NCBI RefSeq assembly: GCF_021735925.1
Contig: NZ_WMEA01000001.1
Span: forward strand, 3,750,001-3,814,000
DNA: 64,000 nt
Direction: 5' to 3'
Origin: Loktanella sp. M215
GTDB taxonomy: Bacteria; Pseudomonadota; Alphaproteobacteria; Rhodobacterales; Rhodobacteraceae
Below, in pieces: positions 1 through 9,850 of this stretch. Position numbers and translations under genes: made by a program. Position 1 is the stretch's first letter; each line of letters opens with the position of its first letter. The notes below the pieces were generated by a model. That model worked only from the letters and a program-made list of their open reading frames with translations, was not told the DNA's origin and did no database searches.

Positions 1-271
1 TGCGACCGGGCGCCTCTGACCCGATCAGGGCGATCAGCGGCAAGGGCGCCTCGCCTGCAGGCCACGGGAATTGCGCGTCGAATCCCATGTCGGCGTCAAA
101 GAACAGAACATCCGCCGCCTTTGCTGTCGCGGGCAGGTCGGGCCACACCGCCTCGACGGTTAGGCCGATCGCCTGCAGCTGTCGGGTGACGGCGACCACG
201 GCGGCATGCGGGCGATGCAGGATGATCGCCCGCGCGCCGCCCAGATCGCCGTTGGCGAACGGCGCCCTCAT
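1..271 (-). CDS. amiR: AmiR-like ANTAR antiterminator, 5' part only
   Basis: The gene runs off the left edge; only the first 90 codons are visible. The ATG at 271 overlaps the amiC stop in an ATGA, so the two are translationally coupled. The visible part reads as a pseudo-receiver domain (alternating hydrophobic strands around AIILHRP and ADVLFFDADM) of the kind that precedes the C-terminal RNA-binding ANTAR domain in AmiR. The ANTAR domain itself lies outside the window. The assignment rests on the AmiC-like partner upstream and the domain style. In the Pseudomonas amide system, AmiR binds nascent leader RNA and prevents termination, and AmiC silences it when no inducer is present. The terminator just upstream of amiC fits this role. 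Confidence 0.7.
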   Translation of the reverse strand, partial: MRAPFANGDLGGARAIILHRPHAAVVAVTRQLQAIGLTVEAVWPDLPATAKAADVLFFDADMGFDAQFPWPAGEAPLPLIALIGSEAPGR

Positions 272-1353
272 GATACGACCCGCAGGACGGGGGACGCACC
301 GGCAGGGGCCGGTTCGGTCCAGCCGGCAGACAGATAGGGGTCGCCCCGCCGCAGGCCAAAGTCGCGGAGGACCGCAAAGGCGCCGTCGCGCACGCGGGCG
401 ATCAGCGCCCGTTGCGGGACGTGGTGCGTCTGCGGATCGATCCCGCTGGCGCGCCCCGCATCCGTGTCCAGCAGTGCGGTCATGTCTTTCCCCTCCTGCC
501 CGGGCGCGTCCAGCAGGTCGGCCAGCGTCCGGATGGCAAGGTCCGCTGCGGCGGCAAAGCTGCTGGCGAACGCCGCGGCGCCTGTATCGAAGTAAGGTCC
601 GGCCGCAATCAAGCCTTCGGCGGCATGGCCCAGATCCGGCAGTTCGCATTCGGTCAGGTTGCACGACAGGACAGGGCACCGGTCCGGCGCGAACCGCGCG
701 TCGCTGGCACCAAGGTCCGCATAGGCCGACAGGAAGGCGTGGGACGACGGCCCGATCAGGGAATTGAGGATGAAATCCGGCATCGTCTGACGGATCTCGT
801 CGATCATCTGACCCACGTCCACCGATCCCAGCGGCAGATAGCGCTCTCCTGCGATCTGCCCTTCGGCCGCGGTGATCGTCTGGCGCGCAAGGCGGTTCAT
901 CTCCCACCCCCAGATGTAATTGGACCCGGTCAGATAGCCGCGCCGCCCCTGCGTGGCAAAGGCCCAGTCCAGCAGCGGCAGCAGGTGCTGGTTCGGGCAG
1001 GCATGCAGATAGACAACGCGATCAGAGGCTTCGAACCCCTCATAGGGGGCAGTGTACCACAGCGTCCCACCGTGACGATCCAGCGTCGGTATCACTTCCT
1101 TGCGGCTGGAAGACGTGACGCAGCCAACGATATGCCGCAGCCCGTCGCTGCGCAGCAGTTCGGCGCAGAGTGGGGCGTAATTGTCGAGGACGCCACCCGG
1201 ATCACGCTCGACCACGGCAAAGGCGACACGTCGCGCGGGGTCGGCGTTCACGCGAGCGACGGCCTCCAGCGCGCCAGTCCGGCAGGCGGCACCGATCCGG
1301 CCATAGACGCCGTCGGTCGAAAACAGCAGCCCGATGGGCACGGTGCGTTTCAC
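268..1353 (-). CDS. amiC: AmiC-like cytoplasmic amide/urea-type ligand sensor
   Basis: 361 aa protein of the periplasmic-binding-protein fold (Peripla_BP_5/AmiC type), with a typical first strand (VPIGLLFSTDGVYG) and the ligand-site region SNYIWGWEMNR. It has no signal peptide, as expected for AmiC, which works in the cytoplasm as a ligand-responsive repressor of AmiR. I chose the GTG at 1353, which has AAGGA six bases upstream; the longer in-frame ATG at 1419 would translate through the terminator hairpin. It overlaps the ANTAR regulator by 4 bp. The structural genes it controls probably lie downstream, outside the window. The substrate (short amide, urea or related) cannot be told from sequence alone. 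Confidence 0.82.
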   Translation of the reverse strand: MKRTVPIGLLFSTDGVYGRIGAACRTGALEAVARVNADPARRVAFAVVERDPGGVLDNYAPLCAELLRSDGLRHIVGCVTSSSRKEVIPTLDRHGGTLWYTAPYEGFEASDRVVYLHACPNQHLLPLLDWAFATQGRRGYLTGSNYIWGWEMNRLARQTITAAEGQIAGERYLPLGSVDVGQMIDEIRQTMPDFILNSLIGPSSHAFLSAYADLGASDARFAPDRCPVLSCNLTECELPDLGHAAEGLIAAGPYFDTGAAAFASSFAAAADLAIRTLADLLDAPGQEGKDMTALLDTDAGRASGIDPQTHHVPQRALIARVRDGAFAVLRDFGLRRGDPYLSAGWTEPAPAGASPVLRVVS

Positions 1354-1367
1354 GGTCGGTCCTTCAC

Positions 1368-1415
1368 AAAAAAGCCCCGCCCGAAAGCCATCAAGACTGA
1401 TGTTCGGGTCGGGGC
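1368..1415 (-). terminator. Strong intrinsic terminator in the amiC leader (putative attenuator)
   Basis: Read on the minus strand this is a long hairpin: GCCCCG plus CCCGAA (one bulged A between) pair with TTCGGG plus CGGGGC, capped by CATCA/TGATG with a four-base loop, followed directly by six T. The T tract ends 14 bases before the amiC GTG, and the ribosome binding site follows at once. A terminator placed before the first gene of an operon that encodes an ANTAR protein is the classic architecture for antitermination. I could not fold a convincing pair of six-base-loop ANTAR hairpins by eye. Confidence 0.85.
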
Positions 1416-1514
1416 GCACATGCCGGAGTGGCGTTCAGCCAAATGTCGCCCTAGCCTGTCGCGGCGCAAGACGCCCGTCAAGGTGCGCCGTGGTGCGGCA
1501 TTGCGGCACGACAC

Positions 1515-1531
1515 CCCGTACGGGTATTTGG
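1515..1531 (+). repeat. Copy 1 of a CCCGTACGGG-TATTTGG intergenic element
   Basis: A perfect 10-bp palindrome followed at once by TATTTGG. It shares its layout (GC-rich dyad followed by a GTATTT core) with the elements at 38994-39038 and 43225-43250. Short intergenic pieces of this form are recurrent in Rhodobacteraceae genomes, from memory rather than from a search. Confidence 0.45.
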
Positions 1532-1734
1532 CCCTGTTTCACTCCACTTCTGGTAAGATCGGACAGCCATATCTGACCCCATTCCAGAAAAACCCCGCAA
1601 GAATCGGTGTGTATCGCTACATTAATGAACAATCGCATAGATAATAGGCATTTTGCAGCCATCTTTCACCGTCCGAACGGAATATAACGCTTTTGCGACG
1701 GTTCGGATTGACTCTCGCAGCGGGCAACCATTTC

Positions 1735-1765
1735 ATGATTGGGCGAAACCAATAAAATGATTGGG
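1735..1765. promoter_or_regulatory. Overlapping ATTGG/CCAAT palindromes, likely GntR operator
   Basis: The stretch contains ATTGG (1738-1742), CCAAT (1749-1753) and ATTGG (1760-1764), giving two overlapping inverted repeats with 6-bp spacers and a direct repeat ATGATTGGG. It ends 8 bp before the gntR ATG. GntR/FCD regulators bind short palindromes and commonly regulate their own operon, so autoregulation is inferred. Confidence 0.55.
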
Positions 1766-1772
1766 TCTGCCC

Positions 1773-2473
1773 ATGACCACCACCGCCCACCCGGTCGATA
1801 ACACCTCTCTGGCGCTGACCCGCATCCGGCGGATGATCGACAGCGGCGCCGTGCCGCACGAAGGTCGTCTGCCGACAGAGCGCGAGTTGTCCCAGCAACT
1901 GGACGTCGGGCGCCACACCGTCCGCCGCGCGCTGGAAGCGCTGGAGGCCGAAGGACTGGTCTGGCGTCAGCAGGGCAAGGGCACTTTCGTCGGGCAGCCG
2001 CCGCAGATCATCACGGGCCTCGCCGCCGAGATCGCGGGCGACATCGACGCGCTGGCCGTGATGGACGCGCGTCTGGGGATCGAGCCGCAACTGGCCGCAC
2101 TTTGCGCCCGGCGCGCGACCGCAGAGGACGTGGACCGGTTGCGGATGCTGGCAGATCGCGTCAGCGTCTCTCAGGACCGGGATTCGACCGAGCTTTGGGA
2201 CGGGGCGCTGCACCGCCTGATCGCCCGGATTGCCGACAACCCGCTGCTCTCGGTGGCCTTCGGGCTGATCGACGAGGTGCGCGGCTCTGCCGACTGGCAG
2301 CAAAAGCGCGACCTTGCGCGATCGCCTGCCCTGCTGACGCTTTACGATACCCAGCACATGGCCATCATCGACGCGATCGACGCGCGCGATCCGGATGCGG
2401 CGCGGGCGGCGATGACGGACCATCTGCTGCACCTCACCCACAACCTGCGCGAATCGCTGAAGGATCATGGCCA

Positions 2474-2477
<4 letters not shown>
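1773..2477 (+). CDS. GntR family regulator, FCD (FadR-like) subfamily
   Basis: 234 aa. An N-terminal winged helix-turn-helix (about residues 15-75, with LPTERELSQQLDVGRHTVRRAL and the wing WRQQGKGTFVG) is followed by an all-helical FCD ligand-binding domain. I prefer the ATG at 1773 to an in-frame TTG at 1761, which lies inside the operator-like palindromes. It is the first gene of an operon with the ABC importer and the gamma-glutamyltransferase-like gene, overlapping the next gene by ATGA. It probably represses the operon until a transported peptide, amino acid or derived organic acid is bound. The effector is unknown. Confidence 0.85.
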
Positions 2478-3459
<982 letters not shown>

Positions 3460-3463
<4 letters not shown>

Positions 3464-4545
3464 ACAGTGACATCATCCTCGAAACGCAGGCGCTGCAAAA
3501 GCGGTTCACCGGGCGCAAACCGTTCTTTGGCGAGGCGAAAGTCGTGCGCGCCGTCGACGGCATCAACCTCAAGATCCGGCGCGGCGAGACGCTGGCCATC
3601 GTGGGCGAGTCCGGCTGCGGCAAGTCCACCCTCGCCCGCCTGCTGGTGCGGCTGATGCCCCCCAGCGACGGTACTGTCGTCTATCAAGGGCGCAACATCG
3701 CCAACGTGCCTGACGAAGAGATGCGGCATCTGCGCCGTGATCTGCAGTTCATCTTTCAGGACCCGTTTTCGTCGTTGAACCCGCGCATGACCATCGGCGC
3801 GCTGATCGAGGAACCGCTGCTGGTCCACAACATCGGCGACAAGCAGGACCGCCGCGTCAAGGTTGCGGCGATGCTGGCCCGCGTCGGCCTGCCCGCCTCG
3901 GTCATCGACCGCTATCCGCACGAATTTTCCGGTGGCCAACGCCAGCGGATCGGCATCGCACGCGCTCTGATCACCGAACCCAAGGTCGTGATCGGGGACG
4001 AGCCGGTCTCGGCGCTGGACGTGTCCATTCAGGCGCAGGTGATCAACATCCTGCAAGATCTGAAAGAGGCGTTGGGCCTGACGCTGATCATCATCGCCCA
4101 CGATCTGGCCGTCGTGCGCCACATGGCCGACCGCGTTGCGGTCATGTATCTGGGCGAGATCGTCGAACAAGGCCCGGTGGCCGATCTGTTTGCGAACCCC
4201 AAGCACCCCTACACCGCCGCCCTGATCGCCGCGATCCCCGTGGCACAGGTCGGCGCGCGCAGCGCCGCCACACAACTGCAAGGCGATCCGCCCAACCCCA
4301 TCGACCTTCCGACCGGCTGCCGCTTTCACCCGCGCTGTCCGCATGCAACCGAGGTCTGCAGCACCACGCGGCCAGCTTTGACCGCCGCAGGCCCCGACCG
4401 CTGGGCCGCCTGCCATCACGCAGCAACGCTGTCGCTGCAAGGCTATGCGGCCACCGGCCAGACCCGGTCCGCCGCCGCGCAGGCCCGTTTCGACCTCTAC
4501 CGCGACCGCAGCGCAGACGCGGCGCGCACTACCACACCCACTTGA
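3460..4545 (+). CDS. Dipeptide/oligopeptide ABC transporter ATPase (DppF-like)
   Basis: 361 aa ATPase, partner of the preceding DppD-like subunit. Walker A GESGCGKS is at residues 49-56, then the Q-loop FQDPFSSLNPR, signature FSGGQRQR and Walker B VIGDEPVSALD. The C-terminal extension has the family cysteine cluster (CRFHPRCPHATEVC) and continues about 35 residues further than usual, rich in Ala, Arg and Thr and of no obvious function. The start at 3460 overlaps the upstream stop by ATGA. Two ATPases encoded together are normal for this transporter class. Confidence 0.92.
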
Positions 4546-4567
4546 TCCAACAGTCAGGAGAACGACC

Positions 4568-6076
4568 ATGAAAACACCAGCCGTATTGACGCTCAGCGCG
4601 ATGCTGATGCTGACCGCAGCCCCCCTCTTTGCCGCCGATCTGAAGATCGGTCTGGCCGAAGACCCCGATATCCTCGACCCCGACCAGTCGCGCACATTTG
4701 TCGGGCGCATCGTCTATGCGTCGCTCTGCGACAAGCTGGTCGACATCACGCCCGATCTGGAAATCATCCCGATGCTGGCGACAGAATGGTCCTGGTCCGA
4801 AGACAACCTGACCCTGACCATGAAACTGCGCGACGACGTGACCTTTCAGGATGGCACGCCCTTTGATGCAGAGGCCGTGGCCTACAACATCAACCGCAGC
4901 CAGACGCTGGAGGAGAGCCGCCGCAAGTCCGAAGTCGCCTCGATCACCGGCACCAAGGTCGTCGATCCCACCACGATCGAGATCACCGTGGCCCAGCCCG
5001 ACGCGACCCTGATCGCGCAACTGGCCGACCGCGCCGGCATGATGGTGTCACCCACCGCAGCAGAGGCGGCCGGTGCCGACTTCGGCAACGCCCCGGTCTG
5101 TGCCGGCCCCTACAGCTTTACCGAGCGGGTGCAGCAGGACCGCATCGTGCTGACCAAGTTCGCGGATTACTACGACGCGGACAAGTACAACTTTGACACG
5201 GTGACCTTCCTGCCGATCGTCGACACCACGGTCCGCCTTGCCAACCTGCGCGCCGGTGACGTGGACATGATCGAACGCCTTGCGGCGACGGATGTAGCCT
5301 CGGTCAAGGCGGACGACGCGCTGACGATGGAGCAGGCCACCTCGCTTGGCTATCAGGGTCTGACGGTCAACGTGGCCAACGGTGACAAGGCGCAGAACCC
5401 CTTCGGTCAGGACAAGCTGGTGCGTCAGGCGCTGTCCCTGTCCATCGACCGCGAAGCGATCAACCAGGTCGTGTTTGAGGGCGCCTTTGCCGCCGGCAAC
5501 CAGCCGTGGCCGCCGACCTCGCCCTGGTACGATCAGGACATCCCCATCCCCGCCCGCGACGTCGAGGCCGCCAAGGCCAAGCTGGCCGAGGCCGGTGTCG
5601 AAAGCCCGACCGTCGAGATCCAGGTCAGCACCGACCCCGTCGCCCAGCAGGTGACTCAGGTCATTCAGGCGATGGCGGCAGAGGCCGGGATCACCGTCAA
5701 CGTGGTCGCCAAGGAATTCGCCACGCAGCTGTCCCAGCAGACGGCGGGTGATTACGAGATCAGCCAGATCGGCTGGTCCGGCCGCGTCGATCCCGACGGC
5801 AACATCCACCAGTTCGTCACCTGCGAGGGCGGCATCAACGACGCCAAGTATTGCAACCCCGAGGTCGACAAGCTGCTGAACGACGCCCGCGCCACCAACG
5901 ATACGGCCGAGCGCAAGGCGCTGTATGATCAGGCGACGGCGATCCTCGATGACGATCTGCCGCTGATATACATCTACCACCAGAACTGGATCTGGGCGAT
6001 GGACAAGGGCGTCACGGGCTTTACCGCCTACCCCGACGGGATGATCCGTCTGGCCGGCGTGTCGAAGGCCGAATAA
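4568..6076 (+). CDS. Periplasmic peptide-binding protein (SBP family 5, DppA-like)
   Basis: 502 aa. A clear Sec signal peptide (about residues 1-21, ending LFAAD) precedes a family 5 extracellular solute-binding domain with the usual LKIGLAEDPDILDPDQS opening and AYNINRS region. The ATG at 4568 has an AGGAG ribosome site. It is the ligand-capturing part of the importer and, as is common, is followed by a stable intercistronic hairpin that may keep its message level above that of the permeases. Adjacent gntR and gamma-glutamyltransferase-like genes suggest gamma-glutamyl peptides such as glutathione as ligand. That is inference; sequence alone does not separate this from a general dipeptide-binding protein. 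Confidence 0.9.
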   Translation: MKTPAVLTLSAMLMLTAAPLFAADLKIGLAEDPDILDPDQSRTFVGRIVYASLCDKLVDITPDLEIIPMLATEWSWSEDNLTLTMKLRDDVTFQDGTPFDAEAVAYNINRSQTLEESRRKSEVASITGTKVVDPTTIEITVAQPDATLIAQLADRAGMMVSPTAAEAAGADFGNAPVCAGPYSFTERVQQDRIVLTKFADYYDADKYNFDTVTFLPIVDTTVRLANLRAGDVDMIERLAATDVASVKADDALTMEQATSLGYQGLTVNVANGDKAQNPFGQDKLVRQALSLSIDREAINQVVFEGAFAAGNQPWPPTSPWYDQDIPIPARDVEAAKAKLAEAGVESPTVEIQVSTDPVAQQVTQVIQAMAAEAGITVNVVAKEFATQLSQQTAGDYEISQIGWSGRVDPDGNIHQFVTCEGGINDAKYCNPEVDKLLNDARATNDTAERKALYDQATAILDDDLPLIYIYHQNWIWAMDKGVTGFTAYPDGMIRLAGVSKAE

Positions 6077-6084
6077 CTAAACAA

Positions 6085-6110
6085 GGCCCGGCGGCATGCG
6101 TCGCCGGGCC
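6085..6110. other. Intercistronic hairpin after the binding-protein gene
   Basis: GGCCCGGCG (6085-6093) pairs perfectly with CGCCGGGCC (6102-6110) around an 8-base loop. No T tract follows, so it is more likely an mRNA-stabilising or partial-termination structure between the binding protein and the permeases than a full terminator. Confidence 0.7.
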
Positions 6111-6136
6111 ACCCTGATCCCCCGCAAGGTTCCCCC

Positions 6137-7081
6137 ATGCTCCGCTTCATCGGCCACCGCCTTCTGATCGCGATCCCGACGATCCTGCTGATCTCGGTCT
6201 TCGTGTTCATGCTGCAGAAACTGCTGCCCGGCGATCCGGTGCTGGCACTGGCTGGCGAGGACCGCAATCCCGAGATGCTGGAATTCCTGCGGGCCAAGTA
6301 TCATCTGAACGATCCGGTCTATGTCCAGTATTTCAACTGGGTCTGGAACGCGCTGCAGGGCGATCTGGGAATTTCCCTGCGCACCAACCAGAACGTCACG
6401 ACCCTGATCGCGCAAAAGCTGCCGGTGACGATCCAGCTTGCGCTGATGGCGCTGTTCTTTGCCGTCGTGATCGGCATCCCGGCGGGCATCCTGTCGGCTT
6501 ATAAAAAAGGGACTTGGATCGACTGGGTCGCCAACGTCGTGGCGCTTTCGGGCCTATCGATCCCGAATTTCTGGCTGGGCATCATGATGATCCTGCTGGT
6601 CAGCGTGAACCTCGGCTGGCTGCCGGCGTCAGGCTATCAACCCTTCACCGACGATCCGCTGCAATCGCTGAAAACCATGATGATGCCCGCCTTCGTGCTG
6701 GGCACGGGCCTTGCCGCCACACTGATGCGGCATACGCGGTCAGCGATGCTGGGCGTGCTGCAATCGGATTACGTGCGCACCGCCCGGGCCAAGGGACTGG
6801 GTGAGCGTGCCGTTGTCGTGAAACACGCGCTGCGCAATGCGCTGGTGCCGGTCGTCACCGTCGTCACGCTGCTGTTCGGTGAATTGCTGGCGGGCGCTGT
6901 CCTGACCGAGCAGATTTTTACCATCCCCGGCTTTGGCAAGCTGGTCGTCGATGCGGTCTTCAACCGTGATTACGCCGTGGTCCAAGGCATCGTGCTTTGC
7001 ACCGCCATCGCCTTCATCGCGATGAACATTCTCTCCGACGCGCTCTACCGTGTCCTGAACCCGAAGATGTCAGAGCAATGA
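6137..7081 (+). CDS. Peptide ABC transporter permease (DppB-like)
   Basis: 314 aa inner-membrane protein with the DppB layout: first helix near residues 9-29 (LLIAIPTILLISVFVFML), then the family segment LLPGDPVLALAG, and a BPD_transp_1 domain with five further helices. The EAA loop (SDYVRTARAKGLGERAV) contacts the ATPases. The start at 6137 follows the hairpin. The stop overlaps the next permease by ATGA. Confidence 0.92.
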   Translation: MLRFIGHRLLIAIPTILLISVFVFMLQKLLPGDPVLALAGEDRNPEMLEFLRAKYHLNDPVYVQYFNWVWNALQGDLGISLRTNQNVTTLIAQKLPVTIQLALMALFFAVVIGIPAGILSAYKKGTWIDWVANVVALSGLSIPNFWLGIMMILLVSVNLGWLPASGYQPFTDDPLQSLKTMMMPAFVLGTGLAATLMRHTRSAMLGVLQSDYVRTARAKGLGERAVVVKHALRNALVPVVTVVTLLFGELLAGAVLTEQIFTIPGFGKLVVDAVFNRDYAVVQGIVLCTAIAFIAMNILSDALYRVLNPKMSEQ

Positions 7082-7974
7082 GCAATCCCGTCACCCTCGA
7101 CACCGCTCCGTCCCGGCAGGAGGTCACCGAAGTCCTGCCGCCCAAGCAAAGCCGCTTCTGGAGCAAACTGAAAAAGAACCCCGCCGCCTTGCTGGGCGGT
7201 GGGATCGTGGCGTTCTTCTTCATCGTGGCGATCCTCGCCCCGGTGCTGCCGATCCCCGGCCCCGCCGTCACCGACTTTGGCGCCGTGCGCAAGGCGCCGT
7301 CGGCTGCCCACTGGTTCGGCACCGATGAGATCGGGCGCGATGTGCTGTCCCGCATGATCTGGGGCGCGCAGGCGTCCCTGATGGCAGGCGTCGTATCCGT
7401 GACCATCGCGCTGGTGATCGGTGTGCCGCTGGGCGTCGCCGCGGGATATGCGCGCGGCTGGACCGACGCCGCGATTTCCCGCGTGACAGAGGCGCTGCTG
7501 GCCGCCCCTTTCCTGATCCTCGCCATCGCCATGGCGGCCTTCCTCGGCCCGTCGCTGACCAACGCCATGATCGCCATCGGCATCTCGGCCGTGCCGATCT
7601 TCATCCGCCTTGCCCGCGCGCAGACCATGCAGGTCCTGACCGAGGATTACGTCGAAGGGGCGCAGGCCATCGGCCTGACCCACCGCGACATCATCGCCCG
7701 CTACATTCTGCCCAATATCGTACCCCCCCTGCTGGTGCAGGCGACCCTGACCATCGCCACCGCGATCATCGCAGAGGCGTCACTGTCCTTCCTCGGCCTT
7801 GGGCAGCAACCGCCCTCGCCGTCGTGGGGGTCGATGCTGAACACCGCCAAGCAGTTCCTCGAACAGGCGCCGTGGCTGGCGCTCTACCCCGGCATCGCGA
7901 TCTTCCTCGTGGTGCTTGGCTTCAATCTTCTGGGCGACGGTCTGCGCGACGCCCTCGACCCCCGCGACAACTGA
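7078..7974 (+). CDS. Peptide ABC transporter permease (DppC-like)
   Basis: 298 aa. The N-terminal cytoplasmic segment (SRFWSKLKKNPAALLGG) and the motif HWFGTDEIGRDVLSRMIWGA are hallmarks of the DppC/OppC subfamily. A BPD_transp_1 domain with the EAA loop (EDYVEGAQAIGLTHRDI) follows. It forms the membrane channel with the DppB-like subunit. The start at 7078 overlaps the upstream stop; 14 bp separate its stop from the enzyme gene that follows. Confidence 0.92.
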   Translation: MSNPVTLDTAPSRQEVTEVLPPKQSRFWSKLKKNPAALLGGGIVAFFFIVAILAPVLPIPGPAVTDFGAVRKAPSAAHWFGTDEIGRDVLSRMIWGAQASLMAGVVSVTIALVIGVPLGVAAGYARGWTDAAISRVTEALLAAPFLILAIAMAAFLGPSLTNAMIAIGISAVPIFIRLARAQTMQVLTEDYVEGAQAIGLTHRDIIARYILPNIVPPLLVQATLTIATAIIAEASLSFLGLGQQPPSPSWGSMLNTAKQFLEQAPWLALYPGIAIFLVVLGFNLLGDGLRDALDPRDN

Positions 7975-7988
7975 ACAGGACTTTTACG

Positions 7989-9776
7989 ATGCAATTCACC
8001 ACCCGGCCCGAAATTCTGGGCACCTTCGGTGTCGCGACCTCGACCCACTGGATCGCCTCTGCCGTCGGCATGAGCATCCTTGAAAAGGGCGGCACGGCCT
8101 TTGATGCCGCTGCCGCGATGAACTTCGTGCTGAACGTGGTGGAACCCCACCTTTGCGGGCCGCTGGGCGACATGCCCGCCCTGATTCAGGTGGCCGGAGA
8201 GGACACCCCCCGCGTCGTCTGCGGTCAGGGCACCGCACCGGCGGGTGCCACCATCGCGCACTACAAGGCCGAAGGCCTCGACCTGATCCCCGGATCAGGC
8301 CTGCTGGCGACGGTCATCCCGGGCGTGTTCGACGCCTGGATGCTGATGCTGCGCGACCACGGCAAACTGCCCCTGCGCGACATTCTGGAGCCCGCGATTC
8401 ACTACGCCCGCCATGGTCACCCGGTGCTGGCCCGCGTGTCGGCCACGATTGAGGGCCTTGGCGATTTCTTCCGTGACGAATGGCCGACGTCCTATGACAC
8501 TTGGCTGCCCGGCGGCAGCGCCCCCGCGCCCGAAAGCCTGTTCCGCAACCCCGCCCTCGCAGATACTTGGGACCGCATCCTGACCGAGGCCGAAAGCGCC
8601 AGAGGCCACGACGCACAGATCGAGGCCGCGCGGCGGGCGTTTTCCAAGGGATTCGTCGCCGAGACCATCGACGACTGGATGCGCGATGCCTGCGTGATGG
8701 ACGCCGCCGGGGGGCGCCGCAAGGGCGTGCTGTCCGGGGCTGACATGGCAGGATGGGAAGCGACTTACGAAGAACCGCTCTCGGTCGACTATGAAGGCTG
8801 GACCGTGTGGAAGCCCGGCATGTGGGCGCAATCGCCGACGATGCTGCAATCCCTGCGGACCCTCGAAGGGTCCGGGATTGGCGACATGGACCTCAATGGC
8901 GCGGATTTCGTCCATTGGGTGACAGAGGCGATGAAGCTGTCCTTTGCCGACCGCGAAGCCTATTACGGCGACCCGGCCCACACGGACATCCCGACCGACA
9001 CCCTTCTGTCAAAGGACTATGCCGCAATCCGCCGCGCGATGATCGGCGACAAGGCCTCTTTGGAGCAGCGCCCGGGCGAGATCGTCGGCCACGACCTGTG
9101 GGTCCGCGAGGCCCTGAAGCGCGCCAGTGCCGAGGTCGTCGAGACCGGCGTCGGCGCCGGTGAACCCACGATGGCGCACCTGAGCGAGAAGCGCGGCGAC
9201 ACGGTCCACATCGACGTGATCGACCGCTGGGGCAACATGGTCTCGGCCACACCGTCGGGGGGCTGGCTGCAAAGCTCTCCGGTCGTGCCGGGGCTGGGGA
9301 TGCCGCTGAACAGCCGCGCCCAGATGTTCTGGCTGACCGAAGGATTGCCCACATCGCTGGCGCCGGGTCGTCGTCCGCGCACGACACTGTCGCCGTCCAT
9401 CGCGGGTCGCAACGGTCGTGCCAGCCTGGCCTTCGGCACACCCGGCGGCGACCAGCAGGACCAGTGGCAGCTGATGTTCTTTTTGCGCCACGTCCATGGC
9501 ATGACGAACCTGCAGGCCGCCATCGACGCGCCGCTGTTCCATACCGCCCATTTTCAGGGGTCGTTCTATCCCCGCGCCACCGATCCCGGTCACCTGATGG
9601 TGGAACCGTCCTTTGGCGAGGAGGTCATCGCCGATCTGCGGGGCCGCGGTCACCGGGTACAGGTTGCCGAACCCTGGAGCGTGGGTCGCCTGACCGCCGC
9701 CAGCCGCGATGCCTCCGGCCTGATGCGGGCGGCAGCGACACCGCGCCTGATGCAAGCCTACGCCATCGGGCGTTGA
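7989..9776 (+). CDS. Gamma-glutamyltransferase family N-terminal nucleophile hydrolase
   Basis: 595 aa. The ATG at 7989 has AGGA upstream. The fold is that of self-cleaving gamma-glutamyltransferases: N-terminal large-subunit region (HWIASAVGMSILEKGGTAFDAAAAMNF), then a small-subunit start at Thr405 in the motif GDTVHIDVIDRWGNMVS, which would be the autocatalytic cleavage site and nucleophile. No signal peptide is present, so it should act in the cytoplasm on imported substrate. It is the last gene of the importer operon, which suggests that gamma-glutamyl peptides (glutathione or conjugates) are taken up and hydrolysed. Members of this family also include amidohydrolases and acylases, so the exact bond cleaved is open. 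Confidence 0.82.
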   Translation: MQFTTRPEILGTFGVATSTHWIASAVGMSILEKGGTAFDAAAAMNFVLNVVEPHLCGPLGDMPALIQVAGEDTPRVVCGQGTAPAGATIAHYKAEGLDLIPGSGLLATVIPGVFDAWMLMLRDHGKLPLRDILEPAIHYARHGHPVLARVSATIEGLGDFFRDEWPTSYDTWLPGGSAPAPESLFRNPALADTWDRILTEAESARGHDAQIEAARRAFSKGFVAETIDDWMRDACVMDAAGGRRKGVLSGADMAGWEATYEEPLSVDYEGWTVWKPGMWAQSPTMLQSLRTLEGSGIGDMDLNGADFVHWVTEAMKLSFADREAYYGDPAHTDIPTDTLLSKDYAAIRRAMIGDKASLEQRPGEIVGHDLWVREALKRASAEVVETGVGAGEPTMAHLSEKRGDTVHIDVIDRWGNMVSATPSGGWLQSSPVVPGLGMPLNSRAQMFWLTEGLPTSLAPGRRPRTTLSPSIAGRNGRASLAFGTPGGDQQDQWQLMFFLRHVHGMTNLQAAIDAPLFHTAHFQGSFYPRATDPGHLMVEPSFGEEVIADLRGRGHRVQVAEPWSVGRLTAASRDASGLMRAAATPRLMQAYAIGR

Positions 9777-9782
9777 GCAACG

Positions 9783-9814
9783 GCAGGGGGCTGACCGCGC
9801 GGTCAACTCCCTGC
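9783..9814. terminator. Hairpin between convergent ggt-like and anti-sigma genes
   Basis: GCAGGG (9783-9788) pairs with CCCTGC (9809-9814), and GACC/GGTC pair inside it. There is no clear T tract on either strand. The position, just after the stop of the peptide operon and facing a convergent gene, suggests a bidirectional termination structure. Confidence 0.5.
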
Positions 9815-9850
9815 AACTCCGTTACGGGTTCCGCGACCAAGCCAGCCGGT

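Larger units (their letters stand above)
1416..1772. other. Divergent control region between amiC and gntR
   Basis: 357 bp without a credible gene. It holds the amiC leader upstream of the terminator, including a GC-rich inverted repeat around 1454-1485 (minus-strand CGGCGCA...TGCGCCG). It also holds one copy of the CCCGTACGGG-TATTTGG element (1515-1531), an AT-rich stretch at 1600-1700 that probably carries both promoters, and the GntR-type palindromes next to the gntR start. No -35/-10 pair was clear enough to call. Confidence 0.5.

Noticed and set aside
1416..1560. A defined pair of ANTAR-type hairpins in the amiC leader
   Set aside because: Several GC-rich stems can be drawn by eye, but none clearly shows two adjacent stems with six-base loops having A at position 1 and G at position 4. 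A covariance search is needed.
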